A stretch of 64,000 bases of DNA, taken from the NCBI GenBank assembly GCA_019420305.1, contig JAHZHL010000029.1:124001-188000 (forward strand), written 5' to 3'. The notes under the pieces are model-generated. The model searched no databases. It saw only the letters and a list, made by a program, of their open reading frames with translations, and was not told the DNA's origin. Source of the stretch: Bacillota bacterium (lineage in GTDB: Bacteria > Bacillota > Clostridia > Peptostreptococcales > Anaerovoracaceae). Position 1 is the first letter of the stretch, and every line of letters begins with the position of its first letter. Position numbers and translations under genes: made by a program. Of the stretch, positions 52,243-60,032 are shown one piece after another.

Positions 52243-53210
52243 TACTTCGCCTTTCTCTCTACAATTGCCGGCGGCTTTACTTCATTGAGAATGTCTCGCA
52301 GAATCTGTGCTTCGGTTTCCTTTCGGATTTTGGCTCTTGCCGTCAGAATCAGACGGTGAGCGCACACATCGATGAACACGTCTTTCACATCCTGGGGAAT
52401 AACGTAATCCCTTCCATCTACCAGCGCGTGCGCCTTTGCCATCTGCACCAGTGCCAGAACCGCCCGCGGGCTGACGCCCTGCTCCACCGATTCTGCGGTT
52501 CTCGTCTTTTCGCAGAGGGTCGCCGCATATTCGATGATTTCATCCTCCATACGCACCCTCCGGACTGCCTTTTTCATAGCGTTGATATGTTCCGCTCCCA
52601 CCAGAGGCCGTACGGTCCGCATCGGATCCGCGGTCTGTCTCTGTTTGACGATGTTCACCTGGCTCTTCAAATCCGGGTAGCCCATGGAAAGCCTTGCCAT
52701 AAAGCGGTCCAACTGGGAGTCCGGCAGTTTCTGGGTTCCCGCACTTCCTAGCGGATTCTGGGTTGCGATACAGATAAAGGGATCCGGCGTTTTATGGGTT
52801 ACGCCGTCTACGGTTACACCCCCTTCTTCCATGACTTCCAGAAGCGCCGCCTGCGTCTTTGCGGAGGTTCGGTTGATTTCGTCAGCCAGAAACAGGTTGC
52901 ACAGTGCCGCGCCTGGTTTGTATTCCAGCCCGCCGGTTTCCCGATTGTACACGCTGAATCCTGTAATGTCGCTGGCCAGCGTATCCGGTGTAAACTGCAT
53001 TCTCCGGTATTCCAGGTTCATCACTTTCGAAAGTCCCAGCGCCAGGGTCGTTTTTCCTACTCCCGGCACGTCTTCCAGCAGAATATGCCCTCCCGCCAGA
53101 ATGACCATGAGAACTTTTTTCAGGATCTCGTCTTTTCCTACAATGACTTTTTTCATCTCTGAAAGAATCGCCTCCGTGGCTTTCTGCATTGTTGTCGTCT
53201 GTTTTTCCAT
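52242..53210 (-). CDS. MoxR-family AAA+ ATPase
   Basis: The 322-residue protein has Walker A (EDVPGVGKTTLAL), Walker B (NLFLADEINRTSAKTQAALLE) and sensor 1 (PFICIATQNP). MoxR ATPases act as chaperones that help activate partner proteins, often ones with VWA domains, such as the DUF58 protein encoded next. It is 24 bp after the binding protein gene of the importer, so the module and the importer may share a transcript. Confidence 0.93.
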   Translation of the reverse strand: MEKQTTTMQKATEAILSEMKKVIVGKDEILKKVLMVILAGGHILLEDVPGVGKTTLALGLSKVMNLEYRRMQFTPDTLASDITGFSVYNRETGGLEYKPGAALCNLFLADEINRTSAKTQAALLEVMEEGGVTVDGVTHKTPDPFICIATQNPLGSAGTQKLPDSQLDRFMARLSMGYPDLKSQVNIVKQRQTADPMRTVRPLVGAEHINAMKKAVRRVRMEDEIIEYAATLCEKTRTAESVEQGVSPRAVLALVQMAKAHALVDGRDYVIPQDVKDVFIDVCAHRLILTARAKIRKETEAQILRDILNEVKPPAIVERKAK

Positions 53211-53234
53211 GTCTCCTCCTTGGTTTACAACATA

Positions 53235-54314
53235 TTACGATGGTGAATTAGACGCCCGCATTCCTTTTCCAGCAAGAATCTGCTCGATGGTCCGGCTGTC
53301 CAGTTCCAGTCCGAAACAGGTTTTATAGTAATCCGCGGTATACTGCTCCATATCCAAATCCGCGAATTGCTCGGGATAAAACATCCGCGCAATTGCCAGC
53401 ACTCCCATGTGGGCCTCCATGGAACCCGGATGGCACCATCGGGTTGCGCCCACTGGCAGTGTATAGACCTTCTTTTCCTTCACTGCGTTCAGTCCCGCCC
53501 ACTTGGAATCGGAAAGGATGTAATCGGTCACAGAGTACTCGTTTGCAAGAAACGCGTCCGGTTCCCAGTTGTAAATCTCCTCCAGGGTGGTGTAGGTCTT
53601 GTCTCCCCCCGCTTTTACGCCGTGTTCGGCCGCCGCGTTTTTTACGCCCGCCAGATTCATGATCTCAACACAGATGTCTCCTTTCCCGTCGGTGCGAATG
53701 GCTTCGTTGACCGAGTGGAAGACGGAAGGCCGTCCGTTTTTCGGCACGTCTTTCAGGCGTTTGGAAACCAGATTCATGGTTTCTCTGCCGAACTCGATAT
53801 ATTTCCGCGCCCTGTCTTCTTTGTTAAACACTTCCCCCATGACCGAGATAGCGGTTTCCAGCTCTTCTATGCTGAGATAATCCACGACTACATAGGGGAT
53901 CCCCAGTTCATCCAGTTTTTCGGTTTCCCCTTCATCTTCCGCCGTTGCGTAGCGGATCAGTGCCAGATCCGCCTCAATCCGCAGCAGCTCCTCCACATTG
54001 ATGGATCCCTCCTGATATGGAGTCGCGATCTCTTCGATTTCCGGGTATTTCATCTGCATCAGTACATCGGATTTCACTCCATTGGGCGCTCCGACGATCT
54101 TGTCCTGTTCATCCAACATCGCCATCATATGGGCGGTAGACGCGTAAAGGCAGGCCACCCTCTGGGGATCTTCCGGAATTTCCACGGTTCTTCCCATGCA
54201 GTCTGTTATGGTTTTTGTGTGTTCTGATGTCTGCTCCTGTCCGCCGCACGCCGCAAGGGAGAAGGCAAGCATCAGGATCAGTCCGATAAGAAATATTCTT
54301 TTTCTCATAGTCAC
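53235..54314 (-). CDS. Substrate-binding lipoprotein, BtuF/FecB-type
   Basis: The 359-residue protein has a lipoprotein signal (LILMLAFSLAACGG; lipobox LAAC, Cys23). It carries the periplasmic-binding family 2 fold (TDCMGRTVEIPEDPQRVACLYAS, then GAPNGVKSDVLMQMKYPEIEE) with a long alpha linker. Members carry iron-siderophores, haem, cobalamin or oxyanions. The ligand cannot be read from sequence. It overlaps the ATPase gene by 4 bp. Confidence 0.9.
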   Translation of the reverse strand: MTMRKRIFLIGLILMLAFSLAACGGQEQTSEHTKTITDCMGRTVEIPEDPQRVACLYASTAHMMAMLDEQDKIVGAPNGVKSDVLMQMKYPEIEEIATPYQEGSINVEELLRIEADLALIRYATAEDEGETEKLDELGIPYVVVDYLSIEELETAISVMGEVFNKEDRARKYIEFGRETMNLVSKRLKDVPKNGRPSVFHSVNEAIRTDGKGDICVEIMNLAGVKNAAAEHGVKAGGDKTYTTLEEIYNWEPDAFLANEYSVTDYILSDSKWAGLNAVKEKKVYTLPVGATRWCHPGSMEAHMGVLAIARMFYPEQFADLDMEQYTADYYKTCFGLELDSRTIEQILAGKGMRASNSPS

Positions 54315-55114
54315 CTCTTATTCCGCAGCGGAAGGATGTACTTTCGTTCTCCGCCTCCGCTTTCCATAATTTCTGTAATAATATGAAAGGTCTGCTCCAG
54401 GTTTTCTTTATTGAGCACCTGACTGGGCGTTCCTATCCGGGCAAATCGTCCTTCATTCATCATCGCCACTTTGGTATTGACTCCCGCGTTTTCCAGATAA
54501 TAAGCCTGATTCAAAAAATGGGTCGCCATGATGATGGAAATCTGTTTTTCCTGCACCAGGCGGGCGACAATTTCCATGACATTCAGCTCGTGGGTAAAGT
54601 CAAGGTGCGCCGTAGGCTCGTCCATAACCAGTATTTTTGACTGCTGGGCAATGGCCCGGGCGATCATCACCAGCTGCAGCTCTCCGCCGGAAAGGCGGGT
54701 GTACTCCCGGTGTTCAAAACCTTCCAGCCCCACCTGTCTCAAGGCTTCCTGGGCGATCCGTTTTTCGTTTTCTCCGGGCGGGGAAAACATCCTCGCCGCG
54801 TATGTTCTTCCCATGGTTACAACTTCCAGCACTGTATAAGCGAAGGTTGTTTTATGGCTCTGGGGAACGTAGGCGACATGTTCGGCAAAATCCCGCGGCT
54901 TGTACTGGCCGATCGGTTTTCCCTCGATGCGGATTTCTCCCGCTTTCAGCCGGTTGAGTCCCAGAAGGCAGTCAATCAGCGTGGATTTACCGCATCCATT
55001 CGGGCCGATGATGCACAGAATCTGTCCTTTTTCCACCTGAAAGTCAATATGTTCGAAGATCATTCGCTTTCCATCGTAGCTGAATGCCGCGTCTTTTACT
55101 TCCATTAATGCCAT
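54311..55114 (-). CDS. ABC transporter ATPase, BtuD/FecE-type
   Basis: The 267-residue ATPase has Walker A (GPNGCGKSTL), the signature LSGGELQLVMIARAI, Walker B (KILVMDEPTAHLD) and the switch His (ATHFL). It forms the importer with the flanking permease and lipoprotein. It begins four bases after the permease. Confidence 0.92.
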   Translation of the reverse strand: MALMEVKDAAFSYDGKRMIFEHIDFQVEKGQILCIIGPNGCGKSTLIDCLLGLNRLKAGEIRIEGKPIGQYKPRDFAEHVAYVPQSHKTTFAYTVLEVVTMGRTYAARMFSPPGENEKRIAQEALRQVGLEGFEHREYTRLSGGELQLVMIARAIAQQSKILVMDEPTAHLDFTHELNVMEIVARLVQEKQISIIMATHFLNQAYYLENAGVNTKVAMMNEGRFARIGTPSQVLNKENLEQTFHIITEIMESGGGERKYILPLRNKR

Positions 55115-55118
55115 AATT

Positions 55119-56165
55119 TCACCAATTCTTTCCCTTCGTCTTTTTCAGGAGGTAGATGAAGAACGGACCTCCTACAATGGCGGTTACGATTCCCAGCGGG
55201 ATTTCCGCGCCTGTAATGGTCCTGCACAGGGTGTCTACCATTACCATAAAGCAGGCTCCTACGGAAAGGCTCGCCGGAAGCAGCCATTTGTTGTCGCTGC
55301 CGATAATCATTCTACAAATATGGGGAACGACCAGACCAATCCAGCCGATGACGCCGCTGATGCAGACGGCTCCTGCCGTGGAAATGGTGGCAAATCCGAT
55401 AATCAGTCCTTTGTTGAGGGCTACGTTCAGCCCCAGGGTCTTGGCTTCCCGGTCGCCCATGGACAGCACGTTCAGCCGCCAGCGAAACAGCATCATGCCG
55501 ATGAGTCCGGCGCACATGGGGATCGCGGAAATCAGCAGTTCCTCGGTCCTGGTGGACGCCATGCTTCCCATCAGCCAGAAGGTGATGGCCGGAAGCTCGC
55601 TGTAGGGATCGGCGATGTATTTTAACAAGGACAGCAGCGCGGAAAAAATGGACTGGATGATGGTTCCTCCCAGCACCAGTGTAATCACCGGGGTTCCGCC
55701 GCTCACTTTTCCCGCCAGATATGCGAAAATCACGGCCAGAATTCCAAAGCCAAAGGAAAAAACAGAGGTCATGGCCATGTTGTTAAACAGCAGGATTGCC
55801 AACGCCGCCCCGAACCCCGCTCCGTTGGAAACACCCAGCATGTCGCTGGAAACCAGAGGGTTGCGAAAAAGACTCTGAAAGCACGCTCCGCTTACTGCCA
55901 GGCTGGCGCCCACCATCAGCCCCTGAATCGCCCGTTCAAAACGCAGGTTCATCACGACTGCGTAAGCCTGCTGGTCGAGCCCCAGGGTTTCCGGCTTCAC
56001 TCCGGAAAGGGCGGCCCAGAAACTTTTCGCGACTTCAGCCGGGCTAACGCTGTATCGGCCGATGCAGATGGATGCCAGAAAAAAGAGAATGGGCAGCAGG
56101 ATGAGGATCCCCGCTTTGATCCATTTGTATTTTCCGTTATTTTTACTGCTGTGTTTTCTGCTCAC
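55119..56165 (-). CDS. ABC transporter permease, BtuC/FecCD-type
   Basis: The 348-residue membrane protein has about ten helices, the FecCD features GACFQSLFRNPLVSSDMLGVSNGAGFGA and GVIGWIGLVVPHICRM. The start is GTG at 56165 after AAGGGAG. It is the first importer gene, 12 bp after the DDTD-motif gene. Confidence 0.92.
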   Translation of the reverse strand: MSRKHSSKNNGKYKWIKAGILILLPILFFLASICIGRYSVSPAEVAKSFWAALSGVKPETLGLDQQAYAVVMNLRFERAIQGLMVGASLAVSGACFQSLFRNPLVSSDMLGVSNGAGFGAALAILLFNNMAMTSVFSFGFGILAVIFAYLAGKVSGGTPVITLVLGGTIIQSIFSALLSLLKYIADPYSELPAITFWLMGSMASTRTEELLISAIPMCAGLIGMMLFRWRLNVLSMGDREAKTLGLNVALNKGLIIGFATISTAGAVCISGVIGWIGLVVPHICRMIIGSDNKWLLPASLSVGACFMVMVDTLCRTITGAEIPLGIVTAIVGGPFFIYLLKKTKGKNW

Positions 56166-56177
56166 TCCGCTTCTCCC

Positions 56178-57056
56178 TTATTTCACACAGGAAAATCCAT
56201 CTGCTGTCCACCGTCTGTACAGACAGTTATAGCAGGCGTTTTCGTTTTCTCCGTAACATTCTTCCATATCGTTGTCTGCCTGGAAGTGTTCACAGGCAGT
56301 GGTCCATTTGCTGATTTTTTTGTCGCCGCTATAGAGGTCCTGCTTTGTGCAGGCAATGTAGCGGCCGTCTTTTTCTCTGGCAATAAGGGTCTTTTTGTGA
56401 TCCAGCATGGCGAGTTTTAATTGCTTTTCCACGCCGATTTCGGTTTCATCGGGAAGCTCGCTGCCGTGGAAATCCAAAACCTGCTGGATGCCCATGATGG
56501 TCTTCCATCTGGAAACCGGCATAGTCTGGCCTGCGTACTGGCTGCCTTTTCCGCCCCGGAACGTGCCGTCGCATCCGGAAAGCCGCAGTCCCACTCCCGC
56601 CAGCGCGCCGATTACTCCAATCCCTGTGCCGCCGTACTCCTGCAGAATTGTGCCGCCGATCTCCCCGGCCAGAGCGTAGGCTTCTTCTTTTTGGATGACT
56701 TCCTTCTGGGCCCGTTTTCCGTAAGCGATCAGACGGTCCGGCTGACTGAGTTGGTCCAACCTGCAAAAGCACAGTCCCGGGTCCGATGTGGGCGCCATAT
56801 GCTCCTTCAGGATTTTTTCCGCCTCGCGCTTTATGTCCGCGACTTCCACCCCCTCAATATCCATGACCATGCACATGGAACTGTTATGGGAAGTGTAGGC
56901 GATATCTTCATGAAGAAACAACTGGTGCCTGGTAATCCCCTGCTGCATAACACCGCCCAGCTCCACAATGCGGGAACCGATTAAATCGGAAATTTTCCCC
57001 GTGCTGGTGCTCTTTGTCAGATCATCTGTATCATCCACACATATATATAATTTCAT
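56178..57056 (-). CDS. DDTD-motif protein, TiaS-like domain, function unknown
   Basis: The protein (about 292 residues, ATG at 57056 behind AGAGG) opens with LYICVDDTDDLTKSTSTGKIS. This resembles the DDTDS start of tRNA-Ile2 agmatinylcytidine synthase TiaS from archaea. The middle is Gly-rich (EYGGTGIGVIGALAGVGLRLSG). The C-terminal 40 residues carry five Cys (ACEHF, EECYG, ACYNCLY, FSCVK), a likely metal or cluster site. A role on tRNA is unlikely in a bacterium that has other ways to make isoleucine tRNA. It heads the importer operon, which suggests a task on the imported ligand. I cannot name the activity. Confidence 0.6.
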   Translation of the reverse strand: MKLYICVDDTDDLTKSTSTGKISDLIGSRIVELGGVMQQGITRHQLFLHEDIAYTSHNSSMCMVMDIEGVEVADIKREAEKILKEHMAPTSDPGLCFCRLDQLSQPDRLIAYGKRAQKEVIQKEEAYALAGEIGGTILQEYGGTGIGVIGALAGVGLRLSGCDGTFRGGKGSQYAGQTMPVSRWKTIMGIQQVLDFHGSELPDETEIGVEKQLKLAMLDHKKTLIAREKDGRYIACTKQDLYSGDKKISKWTTACEHFQADNDMEECYGENENACYNCLYRRWTADGFSCVK

Positions 57057-57059
57057 CAC

Positions 57060-57513
57060 ATTCCTCTCTCTATGATTCCTTCATCCTTCACTTTTGCATG
57101 CCATCTGCATATCCGCGGTATCCCCTGTAATCAATCTCCCTGTCCTGTCCCATGCCCGCCCGCCTGCCTGCAGAAAGCCTTTTCGCCGCAGACCCCGGCA
57201 GTCTCTGAAACAGCGGGTCCATGCTGTGGCAGGATTGCGGTAAGATATCGCTGCCGCAAACGATACGGCAATGCAATATCCGGAAACGGGGGAGAGAGAT
57301 GCTGGGAGATGGGAGAAGTGGAGGATGGTGGATGGCGGCGGGTGGCAGATTCCTCGCCCGCGGGCCACCATCGACTCTTGAAACTCTCTCTTGGTGGCCT
57401 GCTGGTCTCAATCCAGCTAGCTCCAAACCAGCTCCTGGCCCGGCCCCGCACCCTCTCTTTACAATCGCCTCCCGCCCCAAACAATAAAACGTAAAAAACG
57501 GGTCCTCTCCCTC
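57060..57513. other. Intergenic region of unusual composition, no gene
   Basis: Several overlapping minus-strand frames cross 57080-57526, but none has a ribosome binding site or family similarity. A long hairpin, GCGGGCCACCA/TGGTGGCCTGC (about 57359-57401, one G-T pair), stands out. The stretch 57290-57480 is rich in GGAG/CTCC and unlike its neighbours. It could hold the leader and promoter of the DDTD-importer operon; I cannot identify the promoter or a known riboswitch. Confidence 0.35.
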
Positions 57514-57542
57514 TTGACACGCTCACGCATTTGGCATATTAT
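57514..57542 (+). promoter_or_regulatory. Sigma-A promoter of the shortened nuclease-fold gene
   Basis: TTGACA (57514-57519), 17 bases, then TATTAT (57537-57542), a strong promoter before the ATG at 57600. Confidence 0.75.
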
Positions 57543-57599
57543 TACAGTAAATTTTATCCATTTATCTATTTTAACACACTGCACAGACAGGAGGGTCTT

Positions 57600-58208
57600 A
57601 TGGACATGTTTCTACAAGTATTAAAGGCCGAAATTCAGGCTCAACAGCGCCTGCTTAAGGACAGCAAAACATTTCTCTCCACAGCGCCTCCCGGGCATCT
57701 GATTCTGCGGAAGCGTCGAACAACAACTTCGGTTTATCAAAACTGCAAAGAGAGAACCGCTGCTGGCTGGCGCAGCAAACGCCGCAGTATCCGAAAAGAT
57801 CCGCAGCAAATTTACACACTTATACGCAAAAAGCTGGCGGAAAACGCAGTCCGAATCTGCCGCCACAATCTTCCGATTCTCACGCAGACGCTGGATTCCT
57901 ATCAGTCCCTTTACCCTCTGACAGATACTTTCCCGGATTTCACGATCCCGCTGCCGACAGGAGGCGCGATCATCTGGGAACATCTGGGGTTGCTTGAGGT
58001 CATGTCCTATGCGGTTCACAATGGTCAGAAGCTGCATACCTATCAGACCCATGATTATCTGATTGGTAAAAATCTGATTCTGACGCAGGATGACAGCCGG
58101 GGAAACTGCAGCAGCTCGTTCATCTATCAGATTATTGAGCGGGATCTGCTGCCTCATTTCCAGGGAACCCTGAACGAAAAAAGAGCGGACGAACTGCGCA
58201 GGAAGTGA
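57600..58208 (+). CDS. Shortened relative of the nuclease-fold protein at 7499-8290
   Basis: The 202-residue protein (ATG at 57600 behind GGAGGG) shares its general layout with the protein at 7499-8290. An N-terminal helical part is followed by a basic segment and then PDFTI (Asp113) and WEHLG (Glu127). The whole region carrying SKAE is missing: LPILTQTLDS runs almost directly into LYPLTDTFPDFTI, so about 75 residues are gone. The remaining C-terminal part is divergent. It still has a strong promoter. It is probably a degenerate copy that has lost one active-site residue. Confidence 0.65.
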   Translation: MDMFLQVLKAEIQAQQRLLKDSKTFLSTAPPGHLILRKRRTTTSVYQNCKERTAAGWRSKRRSIRKDPQQIYTLIRKKLAENAVRICRHNLPILTQTLDSYQSLYPLTDTFPDFTIPLPTGGAIIWEHLGLLEVMSYAVHNGQKLHTYQTHDYLIGKNLILTQDDSRGNCSSSFIYQIIERDLLPHFQGTLNEKRADELRRK

Positions 58209-58328
58209 CATATAGCCAGTTTCTTCAAACTACGATCCGCAAGGCTGCGCACTCAAGAAAAGAAAATGGCCTGTCCGAAACGAAGTCCCTTTTCCAAAAA
58301 AACGAACATTTCTCTTTGACGTGCCATT

Positions 58329-58421
58329 CCTTTCCAAAATACGGGAGGCGATGCCGTTTCCGGCATCACCCGTTGATGCTCAGCCATGAACAGGGGGTTT
58401 TTAGGCTGCCACATTCGGAAC
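58329..58421 (-). repeat. Leader-like intergenic element, copy 1 (orphan)
   Basis: About 93 bp nearly the same as 59929-60018. On the minus strand it includes CAGCCTAAAAAC, GGCTG and a strong GATGCCG-GAAA-CGGCATC hairpin ending CCTCCCGTATTTTGGAAAGG. No gene starts after this copy, whereas copy 2 leads into a ribosome binding site. It sits just beyond the stop of the secreted protein gene at 58430. Confidence 0.8.
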
Positions 58422-58429
58422 CTGTCTTT

Positions 58430-59917
58430 TTATTTTACTCTCACCTTTATAACCTTCGAATACTTGCTGTAGACCTTTTTGCCCTTTACGGTTTTGTAGG
58501 CCCGCGCTTTATAATAATACGTTTTTCCCTTTCTGAGGTTGGAATCGGTATATCCGTTGTTTACCGTAATCCGTTCTTTATAATATCCAGTCTTTTTCTT
58601 TGTGGATTTATAAAGAACATATTTGGAAGCTCCGCTTACCTTCTTCCACCGGATCACGGCTTTGCTGCCCTTAACCTTTGCGCTCACTTTTGTCGTCGCA
58701 GGAATTGGCTTCGCGGATTTTTTCGCAGAATACGCGCCGTATACTTTTTTCCCATTCAGCACCCGATACGCTCTTACTTTATAGGTATAGCGCTTTCCGC
58801 TGGTCAGCTCTTTATTGATAAAGCTGCGTTTTCCTGTGTTTTTAATCGCCTTAAACTTTCCAGCGGTTTTATTGTAGCGGTAAACCGTATAGCCGTCCGC
58901 CTTCGCGTCTTTGGACCAGCTTACCTTGATGCTCTTGTGTCCGTTAGAAACTGCTTTCGCGGAAAGCTTGCGGAATACCGGATCTACGGTCACCTTACAG
59001 GAAGCGGATACGTTGGAGCCGTCTTTTGCGGTCGCCTTTACCGTCGCGGTTCCCGCGCTAATCGCAGTAACCTTCCCATTCGCGTCAACTTTCGCTACTT
59101 TTTCATTGGAAGAAGTCCAGGTTACGCTTTTATCTGTTGCCTTTTCCGGAGAAACCGATGCAGTCAACTCCACGCTCTTTCCCTCATCCAGCGTCACGTT
59201 TGTCTGATTCAGCGCCACTTTCTGAACTAAAACCGGAGCGGTTGTAAAGGTAAAATAGATGTCCTTGTCCAGCGCGTCCCTTGTCGTCGTATGTAGTCCG
59301 GATGTAATCGCCAACTTGTATGTCTCGCCGCCATTTAATGTATTCGGCGCGATTTTTACAATAACATCAACCGCACGGCTCGGTCCGCCGCCTGTGCCTC
59401 CACCGCTTCCAGGATGCGGCGCAAAGATCAGATCAATTCCTCTTTCCTGTTCTTCCCCATCGGCGTTCAGAACTTTTACATAATCACCGATTCCATTAAT
59501 GACAAACTCATCTTCAATATTAAGATGGTTCATGCCACCGCCGCCAATGGAAAAGACAAATTCGATCTCTTTTCCGGGATCCGGCGTATCCATAATATAG
59601 TTGTCAAAGAACGAAGTTTCCGCAGGGTTCACTTTAATATCCCATCTGCTGGTATATTCATTCGCGTCCGCGAATACATTTGGATACGTTGTTTCCAGTT
59701 CTCCACAATTCAGCATGTAAATTCTTACGCTCGTCGTTCCCTGCTGCAGACCTGTGTAATCTTCCAGGTTCTGCGGCACCTGCATCCGCGCAGCGCTGGC
59801 CGAAGGAACCGCGGCGCTTTCCGCAAATGCGAAACCTGGTATCATAGTTACTGCCATTACCAGAGACAACAGCATGCTGATAATGACCTTTTTGAATCGT
59901 CTTCTTTCTGTATGCAT
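58430..59917 (-). CDS. Secreted protein with Ig-like, BIG2 and Fn3-like repeats
   Basis: ATG at 59917 with AAAGGAG gives about 495 residues. A signal peptide (KKVIISMLLSLVMAVTMIPGFAFA) precedes an N-terminal unknown part (residues 35-140), then an SbsA-like Ig region (NGGETYKLAITSG...YFTFTTAP, residues 170-225). One BIG2 domain (VTWTSSNEKVAKVDANGKVTAISAGTATVKATA in key parts) and two Fn3-like repeats rich in Lys and Tyr follow (KVSWSKDAKADGYTVYRYNK; VIRWKKVSGASKYVLYKSTKKKTGYYK). It has no sortase motif or anchor. Such cationic repeats may bind wall polymers. Copy 2 of the leader-like element lies right before its start. Confidence 0.85.
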   Translation of the reverse strand: MHTERRRFKKVIISMLLSLVMAVTMIPGFAFAESAAVPSASAARMQVPQNLEDYTGLQQGTTSVRIYMLNCGELETTYPNVFADANEYTSRWDIKVNPAETSFFDNYIMDTPDPGKEIEFVFSIGGGGMNHLNIEDEFVINGIGDYVKVLNADGEEQERGIDLIFAPHPGSGGGTGGGPSRAVDVIVKIAPNTLNGGETYKLAITSGLHTTTRDALDKDIYFTFTTAPVLVQKVALNQTNVTLDEGKSVELTASVSPEKATDKSVTWTSSNEKVAKVDANGKVTAISAGTATVKATAKDGSNVSASCKVTVDPVFRKLSAKAVSNGHKSIKVSWSKDAKADGYTVYRYNKTAGKFKAIKNTGKRSFINKELTSGKRYTYKVRAYRVLNGKKVYGAYSAKKSAKPIPATTKVSAKVKGSKAVIRWKKVSGASKYVLYKSTKKKTGYYKERITVNNGYTDSNLRKGKTYYYKARAYKTVKGKKVYSKYSKVIKVRVK

Positions 59918-59928
59918 TTTTTCTAACT

Positions 59929-60018
59929 CCTTTCCAAATACGGGAGGCGACGCTGTTTCCGGCATCGCCCATCGATGCGCAGCCATGAACTGATGTTTTT
60001 AGGCTGCCACATTCGGAA
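59929..60018 (-). repeat. Leader-like intergenic element, copy 2 (upstream of the secreted protein gene)
   Basis: About 90 bp matching 58329-58421. On the minus strand it runs from TTCCGAATGTGGCAGCC through a stem (CAGCC/GGCTG) and a GGCGATGCC/GGC..CGCC-type hairpin to the CCCGTATTTGGAAAGGAG ribosome binding site of the gene starting at 59917. Placement fits a cis-acting RNA leader. I do not recognise a known riboswitch. Confidence 0.8.
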
Positions 60019-60032
60019 TTTCTGTTTTTCTC

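Noticed and set aside
57060..57480. Adenosylcobalamin riboswitch before the importer operon
   Set aside because: No GCCACTG B12 box with the expected upstream pairing was found on the minus strand.
57081..57526. Overlapping minus- and plus-strand frames of 90-140 codons in the long gap
   Set aside because: No ribosome binding sites, no similarity, and the frames overlap each other in all phases.
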